Positions 45,694 through 54,084 are shown, counted from the first letter of the stretch. The stretch is DNA of 60,965 nt from Candidatus Anammoxibacter sp. (GCA_021777055.1 JAIQZO010000015.1:1-60965); one strand, 5' to 3'. The notes: generated from the letters alone by a model not told the origin. Program-made: numbers and translations.

Positions 45694-46578
45694 ATGAACA
45701 ATAGAATGAAATCAGAATTTGCGGTCATGGGCGGAAGTCAGGCCTATGATCTCTTGAAGTCCGGCGACATACAGGGCGAAAGGCTTGGCCCGGCAGAAAC
45801 ACCTTACGGTTTATCGCAGCCAATTTACCTATTAGGTGCTGAGTTTGGTAATGCCTTTTTTATGTCCAGACATGGGGAAAAGGGATATTCCATCACCGCC
45901 CCATTTGTTAATTACAGGGCCAATATCTATGCGTTAAAAGATATAGGGGTTAAACGCATAATCTCATGGTCAGGACCGGGAACCATAAACAAAGAATTTA
46001 AGATAGGCCAGTATGTAATAGTGGATGATATTATTGACGAAACCAGGACGCGAAAATCAACATTTTATGAAAACAAAGGGGTTGGCTTTATCAGGCAAAA
46101 CCCTGTCTTTTGCCCCACACTAAGGGGACTAATTAAGGGATCATTGACCTCTTTATCTACCACATTTTCCGAAAAAGGCACGTATGTGTGCACCGAAGGC
46201 CCCCGCCTGGAGACACCCGCAGAGATCAGAAAGTTTGCTATCTGTGGTGGAGATCTTGTAGGTATGACCCTCTGCCCTGAAGTCTTTTTGGCAAGGGAAC
46301 TGGAGATGTGTTACGCCTCTATCTGTTATATTACAAATTTTGCAGAAGGCCTCGTGGACAGACCATTTAAACCCGGAGAACTATTTGAAGGCCTTGCGGA
46401 CGACGAAGATAGACGGCTTGTTCAAGATGCCGTATTAAATTTCCCTGCAATCTTAAAGAGTATAGTAAACAGCACAGCACCAAATGAAAGCAGCTGTAAC
46501 TGCCAGGCCCTGATGAAACGCCACAAAGACCGTGGTGACGTAGGTGAAGATTGGCATAGTTGGGTTTCCCATGAATGA
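45694..46578 (+). CDS. MTAP/purine-nucleoside phosphorylase family protein
   Basis: 294-residue phosphorylase of the methylthioadenosine phosphorylase/PNP family, which cleaves a purine nucleoside with phosphate. Features are FAVMGGS (phosphate loop), FMSRHGEKGYSITAPFVNYRANI near residue 55, YVCTEGPRLETPAEIRKF near 164, and MTLCPEVFLARELEMCYASI near 190 with the purine-site region. The C-terminal tail is Cys-rich (SSCNCQALMKRH). The gene overlaps the amidohydrolase start by 8 bases. The substrate could be MTA, or a futalosine-type nucleoside given the neighbours. The family call is firm; the substrate is inference. Confidence 0.88.
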   Translation: MNNRMKSEFAVMGGSQAYDLLKSGDIQGERLGPAETPYGLSQPIYLLGAEFGNAFFMSRHGEKGYSITAPFVNYRANIYALKDIGVKRIISWSGPGTINKEFKIGQYVIVDDIIDETRTRKSTFYENKGVGFIRQNPVFCPTLRGLIKGSLTSLSTTFSEKGTYVCTEGPRLETPAEIRKFAICGGDLVGMTLCPEVFLARELEMCYASICYITNFAEGLVDRPFKPGELFEGLADDEDRRLVQDAVLNFPAILKSIVNSTAPNESSCNCQALMKRHKDRGDVGEDWHSWVSHE

Positions 46579-47818
46579 ATCTGTTTTTAAAGCCGAGTAC
46601 ATTTTTCCGAAACCCGGCAAAGTAATTCGTAAAGGCGCGGTTGTTGTTAATGGTAACAGGATTGGTTATGCAGGCAACTTCAGTGATTTAAGCGAGGATC
46701 AAAAAGCAAGGGCTGTAGATTTTGGTAATGCAGTAATCATACCAGGACTTATAAACGCACATGCACACCTGGAATTATCAGATCTTAAAGGTTTAGAGGT
46801 TGCAAATAATAATCTTATTTCATGGATCAAAGAGCTATTGCAATCCAAAATGGGCTGGGAAGAGAAAGATTATAATGCATCTATTCACAACGGAATAACG
46901 GAAAGCTTGAGAACCGGCACCACTACCATCGCAGATATTACAAACAGTGGCTTTTCTATGGATATTCTGCATGACAGTGCTGTACGTAGTGTAGCTTTCT
47001 CTGAAGTAATAGATTTTGAGCCCTCTAAAGCCAAGGAAACTATAAATAGTGTAAAAAACAGACTCCGTAATATAATTAGTAACGATCTTTCCCAAGTGGG
47101 TATATCACCTCACGCGCCATACACAGTATCTCTTGAATTATATAAAGAGTGTAGCAAGATTAATGATCTACCTTTATGTACACATATTGCAGAGACAGCA
47201 GAAGAGCTCTCTTTCTTAAAATATGGCAAAGGCCCATTTATAGACTTCCTTAGTAAATTCGGTATGTTAAAGGATGGGTGGACAGCTACGGGATTAAGCC
47301 CCATAGAATACCTTAACAAAAGTGGAATATTAGACGTCCGCCCCCTACTGGTTCATTGCAACTATATTTCAGCTGACGATATAGAATTAATAAAAAGAGC
47401 AGGTTCCAGCGTTGTATTTTGCCCCAGAAGTCACCGTTTTTTTGGACATAACAACCACCGTTTCCAGGAATTGCTTAAAGCTGGAGTTAATGTCGCCCTG
47501 GGAACCGACAGCCTTGCCAGTAACGATACCTTAAGCATCCTGGATGAGATGAGATTCATTTATAAAAATATATTAGATGTGGAGCCTAAGACAATATTCT
47601 CCATGGGAACAAGTAATGGAGCCAAAGCATTAGGTTTGGAGGGTAAGGTGGGCATGCTTGAAAAAGATTATTATGCCGACATATCAATTGTTAACCTTCC
47701 CAATGATTTTGAAGGAAATGTTTATAATGGATTGTTAAGCAATGAATCTGATAATCTATTTACAATGGTAAACGGCATTGTGTGTTTTGATGGAGGTTCA
47801 AAGGTTCAGAGGTTCTAG
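46571..47818 (+). CDS. Amidohydrolase family deaminase (MTA/SAH or aminofutalosine type)
   Basis: Metal-dependent nucleoside deaminase-like enzyme of 415 residues (COG0402). The start is taken as ATG 46571, overlapping the phosphorylase stop; a GTG at 46544 would add 9 residues. Metal and catalytic residues lie in INAHAHLELSDL, ISPHAPYTVS, CTHIAETAEE, LVHCNYIS and LGTDSLASNDT. The family converts adenine nucleosides to inosine forms; members act on MTA, SAH or aminofutalosine. Coupling to an MTAP-family phosphorylase suggests sequential deamination and cleavage. The C-terminal codons consist of GGTTCA repeats that form half of the terminator hairpin. Confidence 0.87.
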   Translation: MNESVFKAEYIFPKPGKVIRKGAVVVNGNRIGYAGNFSDLSEDQKARAVDFGNAVIIPGLINAHAHLELSDLKGLEVANNNLISWIKELLQSKMGWEEKDYNASIHNGITESLRTGTTTIADITNSGFSMDILHDSAVRSVAFSEVIDFEPSKAKETINSVKNRLRNIISNDLSQVGISPHAPYTVSLELYKECSKINDLPLCTHIAETAEELSFLKYGKGPFIDFLSKFGMLKDGWTATGLSPIEYLNKSGILDVRPLLVHCNYISADDIELIKRAGSSVVFCPRSHRFFGHNNHRFQELLKAGVNVALGTDSLASNDTLSILDEMRFIYKNILDVEPKTIFSMGTSNGAKALGLEGKVGMLEKDYYADISIVNLPNDFEGNVYNGLLSNESDNLFTMVNGIVCFDGGSKVQRF

Positions 47819-47890
47819 AAGATTTTGTTTGAGTATTAATCTGTAAAAACGTCTCTAACATTACCCCTGAACCCCTGAACCCTTTTTTTT
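47794..47890 (+). terminator. Long hairpin with U-tract after the amidohydrolase
   Basis: The repeat AGGTTCAAAGGTTCAGAGG at the gene end can pair with CCCCTGAACCCCTGAACCC at 47863-47882 (some G-U pairs), and eight T follow. A rho-independent terminator is likely, although the loop is about 47 bases. The next gene starts at 47894. Confidence 0.6.
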
Positions 47891-47893
47891 AAT

Positions 47894-48562
47894 ATGAAAA
47901 GAGTCCCCGAACCTGAATTAATGCACGGTATTGATCAAGCCCGTGCATACGCTTTTGCAGACTTTGAGGCCCCCCACTCCAACTTTATAAAACAGTTTGC
48001 AAATACCTTCCCTGAATACAAAACAGGTAGATATGTTCTTGATCTTGGATGCGGAACAGGCGATATTTCAATACGTTTTGCAGAGGCTTATGGCGCCTGT
48101 AGAGTCCACGGCATTGATGGTTCAAATACAATGCTTTCATTTGGTAAACGAGCAGTAACCAGAAATCCCCAAATAAGATACCGCATCAGGCTCTTTTCTG
48201 AAACCCTACCCACAATCTCTCTGAACCGGAAAAAATATGATACAATAATCAGTAACAGCCTGCTACATCATCTCCATAATCCATATGTATTGTGGAATAC
48301 AATTAAACAATTTACCTCTCCCGGAGCAGAGGTATTTGTAATGGATTTACGACGACCTGACACTATGACAGATACCCGCATAATGAGAGAGAAATACACT
48401 GCAAACGAACCGGAAATACTTCAGCGTGATTTTTACAACTCTCTCCTTGCCGCGTTTGACACAAAAGAGATAAAAGAGCAATTAAGCAATACTGGTTTGG
48501 ATCATCTTTCAGTTAAACCCGAAGGTGACCGGCATGTAATTATCTGCGGGAAGATGAAATAA
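47894..48562 (+). CDS. Class I SAM-dependent methyltransferase
   Basis: 222-residue methyltransferase. SAM motif I is YVLDLGCGTGDISIRFAE near residue 48, motif II has VHGIDGSN, motif IV is IISNSLLHHLHNP near 121, and a post-motif FVMDLRRPD. It resembles small UbiE/Bud23-like methyltransferases. It follows the phosphorylase-deaminase pair by 75 bases across a terminator. If those genes serve a menaquinone-type route, a ring methylase would fit, but this is speculative. Confidence 0.82.
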   Translation: MKRVPEPELMHGIDQARAYAFADFEAPHSNFIKQFANTFPEYKTGRYVLDLGCGTGDISIRFAEAYGACRVHGIDGSNTMLSFGKRAVTRNPQIRYRIRLFSETLPTISLNRKKYDTIISNSLLHHLHNPYVLWNTIKQFTSPGAEVFVMDLRRPDTMTDTRIMREKYTANEPEILQRDFYNSLLAAFDTKEIKEQLSNTGLDHLSVKPEGDRHVIICGKMK

Positions 48563-48637
48563 TTGTTTCCAGATTCGCTAGCTATTATTCTCCCATTTAG
48601 ATACATTTAAACAATTAAAAGCTGAGAAAACGTTATA

Positions 48638-48765
48638 GTAATTTCATTTGAAAAATCAAAAAAAACACCTTTTTACAAGAAAGCGTTATAAATGTTATAA
48701 TTATCAAGTTTTTAAAGATAACAACTAAACCATACCTATTATCTTTAAGTAATTTTATAATTTTA
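48638..48765 (+). promoter_or_regulatory. Promoter-leader region, copy 1 (duplicated)
   Basis: Sigma-70-type promoter TTACAA (48673-48678), 17-base spacer, TATAAT (48696-48701). Downstream is an inverted repeat TTAAAGATAA ... TTATCTTTAA. The whole stretch of about 120 bases is clearly similar to 50908-51025, which precedes another gene. Both lead into small membrane-protein genes. Confidence 0.7.
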
Positions 48766-48862
48766 CATTAAAAGCACAACATTTAAATGTAAAATAGTTA
48801 ATTTGATATATGTTATCTTTAAACTTATCATTCTCTAGTTATGCGCCAAATCATAGAAAAAA

Positions 48863-49371
48863 ATGAATAATTTCCATAATTCTGAATCAAAAGGTGGCTT
48901 GAAGTACCTTGAGGAACAGCTATGTAATAGGACATCCTCTTTTCATGGCTCAGTAAAATGGTATAGAAGGCGTTACTATATCGCTGCAATGAGTACTGTT
49001 GTTCTTTCTGGACTAATTACTGTTATAGCTGGCTGGAAGCATCTATTATCTTGTTTGGTATAGAGGCAAATAATTTCATTCTAGTTCTTGGTGCTACCGC
49101 TACTATTGTTTCGGCATGGGGCGCATTTTTCGCGCCGAAGGAATCCTGGTTAATATATGCTACTACGCTAAATCGTCTTCGGGCCCTTCAGGCCAAGATT
49201 AAATTTATGAAGAAATCTACTGACGAAAAGCTTCGTGATCCCAATTCTATAAAGATACTATTTGACGACTATCAGAGAGTTCTGGATGAACACAATAGCG
49301 CATGGGCGGAATTGCGGGCAGCGCATAACAAATCGCTTAACTCAGACGCAAAAAAAACTGGCGCTGGTTAG
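48863..49371 (+). pseudogene. SLATT/DUF4231-like membrane protein gene, frameshifted
   Basis: Two overlapping frames join to one protein. The first (48863-49063) has LKYLEEQLCNRTSSFHG, VKWYRRRYYIAAMS and a helix (VVLSGLITVIAGWKHLL). The second (49051-49371) continues FGIEANNFILVLGATATIVS, AWGAFFAPKESWLIYATTLN and a long helix (LRALQAKIKF). The organisation (helix pair, membrane hairpin, coiled coil) is that of SLATT/DUF4231 proteins, about 165 residues in total. A one-base shift near 49050 separates the frames. No classical slippery heptamer is seen, so mutation or sequencing error is likelier than programmed frameshifting. SLATT proteins have been proposed as pore-forming effectors. Confidence 0.7.
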
Positions 49372-49543
49372 TTCAATTGTTATCAGGATGAAAAATGAAG
49401 AAATCAATACTGCAGCGTAGTACATTAGAAATCCCCATTTGTATGGTATCTATTCTATTTGTTCTATCGTTTCACTCTCACTAATTTGATCATTTACATT
49501 ACTGCTACTTTCATTGTCATCTTCCAAATCATTATTCTGACCA

Positions 49544-50554
49544 TCAAGATGCATTTTGCTCCGTTGTTTCAATTCCTTCGCTATCTTCAATGTCAGAATT
49601 TATATCAATTCCTTCGCTATCTTCAATGTCGGAATTTACATCAATTCCTTCGCTATCTTCATCAGGCAATGCACTGTCCAACCCCTCCGTCACATCCTGA
49701 TCAGTTGTTATGAGTCTATTCTCTTCATCATCACGCAAGTAAGGCCTTCCATTATCATCAAGTAATAGCTGATTTACGTTATTATTATCGTGTGGCTGCC
49801 AAGCTTTTGACCCTCGCTTTGATTGTAAAGGTTGTGAACTGGAGTGTGGTAATTCCATTGGTATGATTTTGCCATTTTTTGCACGTGTAGCCTCACTAAT
49901 TCTGCTTTCTCCATCTTGGTCACCTGCATTTGCATTATTATGTGGCTGCCAGGCTTTTGACCCTCTAAATGCCTGCACTGTTTGTGGATTGGAATTGGGA
50001 AGTTCTATTGGGACCATTTCGTCGTATTGAATACGTAAATCGCTATTGTTGCCATCGTCAGCATCATGGTTATTATCTTGAGTATTATGACGTGGCTGCC
50101 AGGCCTCTGCCCCTCGATTTGCCTGTAAATTTTGTGAATTGGAACGGGGTTGATTTATTGTTGTAACTGTACTGTTTTGGACATTGGATTCGTCGCCACT
50201 GAAATTGCCAGCGTTTGATTTGCCATAATGTGGCTGCCAGGCACCTGCCCCTCTATGGGCTTGTAACGATTGAGAACTGGGACGCAGTTCTTTTAGTGGT
50301 ACCGTATTACTCTTTTGTTTACCTGAAACACCACCATTAACACTTCCATTGGGCTGTGCATTATTACTGTGTGGCTGCCAGGCATTCCCCCCGCGATGCG
50401 CTTGCAAAGATTTCGAACTGAAATGGACACGATCACCTTGCACGGTTTTGCTCTTTTCAGACTTCGTTTCTGCTGCACCTATATCAGTAAATAGAGTAGC
50501 AAAAAAGAGTGCTGATGTTGATATGGTAGCTGCCAATACCGGTATTTTTTTCAT
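49544..50554 (-). CDS. Exported protein with five LQAxRGxxAWQPH repeats and acidic C-terminal repeats
   Basis: 336-residue secreted or periplasmic protein; I do not recognise the family. A signal peptide (MKKIPVLAATISTSALFFAT to GAAE) is followed by five units spaced about 42-48 residues apart: SLQAHRGGNAWQPH, SLQAHRGAGAWQPH, NLQANRGAEAWQPR, TVQAFRGSKAWQPH and PLQSKRGSKAWQPH. They are joined by Asn/Gly/Ser/Asp-rich, probably disordered linkers. The C terminus has three acidic EDSEGIDxNSD repeats. Invariant Gln, Arg-Gly, Ala-Trp-Gln-Pro in each unit imply a binding function such as ligand, metal or cell-wall attachment. The regular Trp/His content might bind copper or haem, but that is a guess. 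Confidence 0.75.
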   Translation of the reverse strand: MKKIPVLAATISTSALFFATLFTDIGAAETKSEKSKTVQGDRVHFSSKSLQAHRGGNAWQPHSNNAQPNGSVNGGVSGKQKSNTVPLKELRPSSQSLQAHRGAGAWQPHYGKSNAGNFSGDESNVQNSTVTTINQPRSNSQNLQANRGAEAWQPRHNTQDNNHDADDGNNSDLRIQYDEMVPIELPNSNPQTVQAFRGSKAWQPHNNANAGDQDGESRISEATRAKNGKIIPMELPHSSSQPLQSKRGSKAWQPHDNNNVNQLLLDDNGRPYLRDDEENRLITTDQDVTEGLDSALPDEDSEGIDVNSDIEDSEGIDINSDIEDSEGIETTEQNAS

Positions 50555-50907
50555 GCTAAATCTCTCCTAATTGAAAACACAAAATAGAATTACTTAATTT
50601 TGTATTTACATCTATACTTTAATTTCTTCCCGCAAATGGCAGGATGAATATTGTAGAACAGCCAGTCATAGATTGGATATTTAACACTTATTATTGTTTA
50701 GCTATGTCTATTTTAGCTTAGTGGTATATCACACACATAATCTTTAATACATCGATATTTTAATAAAGGCAACAGTACTCTTTATCCCATTGTTTTTACT
50801 ATAAATGACATCATATGTCAATGGTAAATAATTGGTTATCTAATCTGATGTTATTGCATTCAGATTCTAATATATTTTGGTCAATTAAGAGATAAACAAA
50901 CTGTATT

Positions 50908-51025
50908 GTAATCTCATTTGCAATTTTAAGAAAACACCTTTTGCTAGAAAACGTCATCAATGCTATAATTGCCCGGTTTTTAAAGATAACAACCATGGCA
51001 GAATGTAATATCTTTAAGAACTTTT
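50908..51025 (+). promoter_or_regulatory. Promoter-leader region, copy 2 (duplicated)
   Basis: TTGCTA (50941-50946), 17-base spacer, TATAAT (50964-50969), then TTAAAGATAACAAC and ATATCTTTAAG forming an inverted repeat. It is similar over its length to 48638-48765. It drives the membrane/Cys-motif gene at 51066. The wider gap 50555-51065 holds no other gene. Confidence 0.7.
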
Positions 51026-51065
51026 ATTATTAAAGACTTAAAATTTAAATAAACCGTTAGAAAAT

Positions 51066-51581
51066 ATGGTTCAGCGAGAATCTATGAAAGAGACATCAAT
51101 GTCTTCAAAAAAATATAAACTTATAGGCATAATTGAAAACCTTAACACATTACATCTTTTATTTATTTCTATTTTGTTAACAACTATTATAGTGTCAATT
51201 TCAAGTCTGTTTTTCCATGGAGAAATTACCTATGATTACATAGTTACTGGTTTAATTACCGCGCTTATAGTTACAGGCATAATACTCAAAATTTTATATT
51301 TATATCAGGATAAACTTAAAAAAGAGATAAATAGTAGAGAAAAGGTAGAGAAGGCAAAGCATGAACTTATTCTCGATTTAGAAGATGCTTTGAATAATAT
51401 AAAGAAACTTAGTGGATTATTACCAATTTGCGCTTCTTGTAAGAAAATAAGAGATGACAAAGGATATTGGAATCAAATTGAAATTTATATAAAAGATCAT
51501 TCAGATGCTGACTTTAGCCATAGTATCTGTCCGGATTGTGCGAAGAAATTGTATCCGGATTTTTTGAATAAAAAAAAATGA
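51066..51581 (+). CDS. Membrane protein with coiled coil and CxxC signalling-type C terminus
   Basis: 171 residues with two membrane helices (about 29-50 and 57-76) and a basic coiled coil (LKKEINSREKVEKAKHELILDLEDAL). The C-terminal motif is LSGLLPICASCKKIRDDKGY, then WNQIEIYIKDHS and ICPDCAKKLYPDF. This C-terminal motif, with four Cys that probably bind zinc, is common at the ends of PAS-domain and response-regulator proteins, but here no sensor or kinase domain is attached. The protein looks like a stand-alone membrane signalling output or adaptor. The start is uncertain; Met 7 or Met 12 could also serve. Its last codons overlap a short frame. Confidence 0.75.
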   Translation: MVQRESMKETSMSSKKYKLIGIIENLNTLHLLFISILLTTIIVSISSLFFHGEITYDYIVTGLITALIVTGIILKILYLYQDKLKKEINSREKVEKAKHELILDLEDALNNIKKLSGLLPICASCKKIRDDKGYWNQIEIYIKDHSDADFSHSICPDCAKKLYPDFLNKKK

Positions 51582-51763
51582 TTGATGCTAAAGAATACCG
51601 TGTACCTGACTTCATTCCGCTACGATCCAATTTAGTAGCAATCATTAGTAAGAGAATAAATGTCCCCCCAACTCTTAAATGGATTAAATACGATCAAATC
51701 AAAAAAAACTATCACGAGAAAGAAGTATTGATATGGTGTCCAGAAAACTATACAAATATTTAA
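51578..51763 (+). CDS. Short hypothetical frame overlapping the previous gene
   Basis: 61 codons starting with an ATG that overlaps the upstream stop (ATGA), reading MIDAKEYRVPDFIPLRSNLV, then PPTLKWIKYDQIKK and LIWCPENYTN. It is soluble and unrecognised. The overlap is the only support for translation. The following 300 bases contain no further supported gene. Confidence 0.35.
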   Translation: MIDAKEYRVPDFIPLRSNLVAIISKRINVPPTLKWIKYDQIKKNYHEKEVLIWCPENYTNI

Positions 51764-51961
51764 TAATCAAATGCTAACAAATCATTCCACCCTTTCAAGC
51801 CTGTATGCCGTTAATCAGGCAGGTGCATTCAGCGTTCGCGCTATCCACCCTAAGAACCATACTATTAAGCGTACTTTATCATACAACGGTTACATTTCAA
51901 TTAAGCGTTACAGTGCAGAACGGCATATTCAGTTTTCACAGTTTGCACACTGAGAAACACA

Positions 51962-51999
51962 TCTGTCGCAAGACCAGCTAACAATTGGTTTGCGACAGA
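51962..51999. terminator. Hairpin near the convergent end
   Basis: TCTGTCGCAAGACCA pairs with TGGTTTGCGACAGA, leaving a one-base bulge and a 9-base loop. CGCGTTTT follows. It lies between the plus-strand small frame and the minus-strand LPMO gene and could end transcription from either side. Confidence 0.55.
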
Positions 52000-52103
52000 C
52001 GCGTTTTAAACCACTCTCCTCAACCAGACATTATTTACAAAATTAGTTACAGCTGTGCATCAAGCAAAGTTATTTAACTCTTTTTTATCTTGAAAAAAAG
52101 TCT

Positions 52104-53525
52104 TTACTTTAGAGCCCATGCATCTTCCCAGTTCCAACCTGTACCCGGAGCATAGTATGAAGGCGCTTGATTACACCAACCTGAATAAGGAAACGGTTTA
52201 CATTCATAAATTTTCCCATCTGTACCTTTGACAATTGTTCCCGGTCCATAATTGCCAATATTGTCCGGATAGGCGTAATCATAGTTTATGTCTCCTGTGT
52301 CCGTTGGGATCTCTTCGTCAATTGCAGCATTTAGTGTCCATGCGTCTTCCCAGTTCCAACCTGTACCCGGAGCGTAGTATGACGGAGCTTGGTTACACCA
52401 ACCTGAATAAGGAAACTCACGGCATTCGTAAATTCCACCATCTGTACCTTTAACAACTGTTCCCGGTCCATAATTGCCAATATTGTCCGGATAGGCGTAA
52501 TCATAGTTTATGTCTCCTGTATCTGTAGGGGGCTTTTTGTCAATTGCAAAATTTAGATTGCGGTCAGATACAATATAAACCAGATTGCCATTAAGTTCTT
52601 CTGTTGGATTGATTTCACCGGAACCATTAATACCCCCTATGCGTGCCAGTTGCGAATTTGCATTAACAGTTTCCCCTAGATAAAATGGCCACAAGTTTTG
52701 TGCCGTTTGATTTTCCTGGACTACATGTTCTATTGTTTCAATATCTGCAAGATTTTCATCAAAAAGCCTGAAGGTTATTGTTGTACCAGCAGGAAGGCTT
52801 TCTGCCGAAGTAACGACACCAATCTGTTTCCAATCATCTGTTTCACCACCATCACCGCCACCAGTTCCCCCCCCACCTCCGGCAAACATAACATCACTGC
52901 ATGAATAAAATGCCTCTCCACTATCAGATCGCTGCCAGATGCAAAAAATAATATGTTTACCTGCTCGGTCTGGTAACTCACAACGCATTTTGTATACTTT
53001 TTTACCGCCCATGTCTTCAAGTGGCCGTTCGCCATGCTCGCAAAACAGTTCCAGATTGTCCCACTTTAATGGCACTGTAGGATCCCATCCATCTTTGGTA
53101 ATATAAAATGTCCAACTCTTAGTCGCATGTGGGGCTGTTGCATAGAAAACAAACTCAAACTCCCCGTTTGCATCTGGTGATATTGGTGTAGTCCGCCAAT
53201 CATTTCTCGCCAGATCCAACCCCTTATAAGTAGGATTACCGCCACTACAGATTTGACCATCCGGTATGATTTCACTATGTTGCCCGTTTGCATCCCCCTG
53301 TCTTACCCCATTCCAGTCATAGATTGGTTGTTTACCACCAACTTCTATCGCTGCCCTACATGCAGGGTCCATGTGGTTTTCAGGATTACCATCAAAACGG
53401 CACTTATAGATTCGACTCTCCGGTATTATCATTGTTCCATGAGCGTATACCTTTTTACTTAGATCAGAATAACAGAGTAAAAGGATAAATAATGCTAATA
53501 ATAAAGGGGTTTTCAATTCTTTCAT
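52104..53525 (-). CDS. AA10 lytic polysaccharide monooxygenase with GbpA-like and two chitin-binding modules
   Basis: Secreted copper enzyme that oxidatively cleaves chitin or cellulose. The signal peptide ends VYA, leaving His29 (HGTM) as the mature N terminus; the second histidine-brace residue is His133 in TAPHATKSW, and DVMF supplies the axial Phe. The catalytic domain spans about 29-213. A Gly-rich linker (GGGGGTGGGDGG) leads to a GbpA domain-2-like module (WKQIGVVTSAESLPAGTTIT, about 230-335). Two nearly identical 60-residue CBM5/12-type repeats follow (YAYPDNIGNYGPGT, FPYSGWCNQAPSYYAPGTGW). The linker is encoded partly by a G8 tract. Such an enzyme points to attack on, or attachment to, chitin-containing particles. 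Confidence 0.92.
   Translation of the reverse strand: MKELKTPLLLALFILLLCYSDLSKKVYAHGTMIIPESRIYKCRFDGNPENHMDPACRAAIEVGGKQPIYDWNGVRQGDANGQHSEIIPDGQICSGGNPTYKGLDLARNDWRTTPISPDANGEFEFVFYATAPHATKSWTFYITKDGWDPTVPLKWDNLELFCEHGERPLEDMGGKKVYKMRCELPDRAGKHIIFCIWQRSDSGEAFYSCSDVMFAGGGGGTGGGDGGETDDWKQIGVVTSAESLPAGTTITFRLFDENLADIETIEHVVQENQTAQNLWPFYLGETVNANSQLARIGGINGSGEINPTEELNGNLVYIVSDRNLNFAIDKKPPTDTGDINYDYAYPDNIGNYGPGTVVKGTDGGIYECREFPYSGWCNQAPSYYAPGTGWNWEDAWTLNAAIDEEIPTDTGDINYDYAYPDNIGNYGPGTIVKGTDGKIYECKPFPYSGWCNQAPSYYAPGTGWNWEDAWALK
52867..52874 (-). repeat. Poly-G tract (G8) in the LPMO linker
   Basis: Eight consecutive G on the coding strand within the Gly-linker codons, about residue 217. The frame is intact here. 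A one-base slip would leave the catalytic domain but remove all binding modules. Confidence 0.7.
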
Positions 53526-54084
53526 ACTTTCTATCTCCTTATACTAATAATTTGGTGAAATAATATACGATAAACAACAAGTTATGTTTCGCAATTTCCA
53601 TACCAGGAAGGAGATAAACCATGTTAACGATATAATGGCAATAAGTTACGTTAAATAATAACGGAAGACAATAGGTCAACAAGTGAAGTAGATATCATAC
53701 GGCTGTTTTCATTTAACAAAACAATTAAGAAGGAAGATAAGCGTGTTTCAAAACGTATAAATGTCTTAATCAATCGATATACAGCGGAACAGATTTGATG
53801 GTATTAGTAAACCAAAAACATTGAAACGTTAAATGTCTGTTTTTGAAGTCTAGGTATAAATGATTAACATCAATAGTCAACACCTATAAAGCTAGAAATG
53901 TCATTGTCACGCTATGTAAATATTACTACTAAACTAGAACATCCTAGAAGATATACATGTTATGAGAAATGCAGAATGGTAAAGAATGTTAAGTTAACGT
54001 CGATAATAAATTTACTATTTAGAGTAAAAAGTTTGCCATAATGTAATTATTTTACGTTATAAACAAGTACGGAAACGAACTTTA
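53526..54084. other. Intergenic region
   Basis: 559 bases between divergent genes, AT-rich. A 46-codon open stretch near 53660-53800 (reading IIRLFSFNKTIKKEDKRVSK) lacks a start and a recognisable family. Otherwise only promoter sequence is expected. Confidence 0.4.

Noticed and set aside
47786..47890. tRNA-like GGTTCA motifs
   Set aside because: The GGTTCA repeats belong to the gene end and terminator hairpin; no cloverleaf can be drawn, and no tRNA was found elsewhere in the window.
49040..49065. Programmed -1 frameshift in the SLATT-like gene
   Set aside because: No X XXY YYZ slippery sequence or downstream stimulatory hairpin is visible, so a simple indel is the more economical explanation.
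51771..51953. 60-codon plus-strand frame
   Set aside because: No ribosome-binding site, no family resemblance and several small palindromes inside; probably non-coding.
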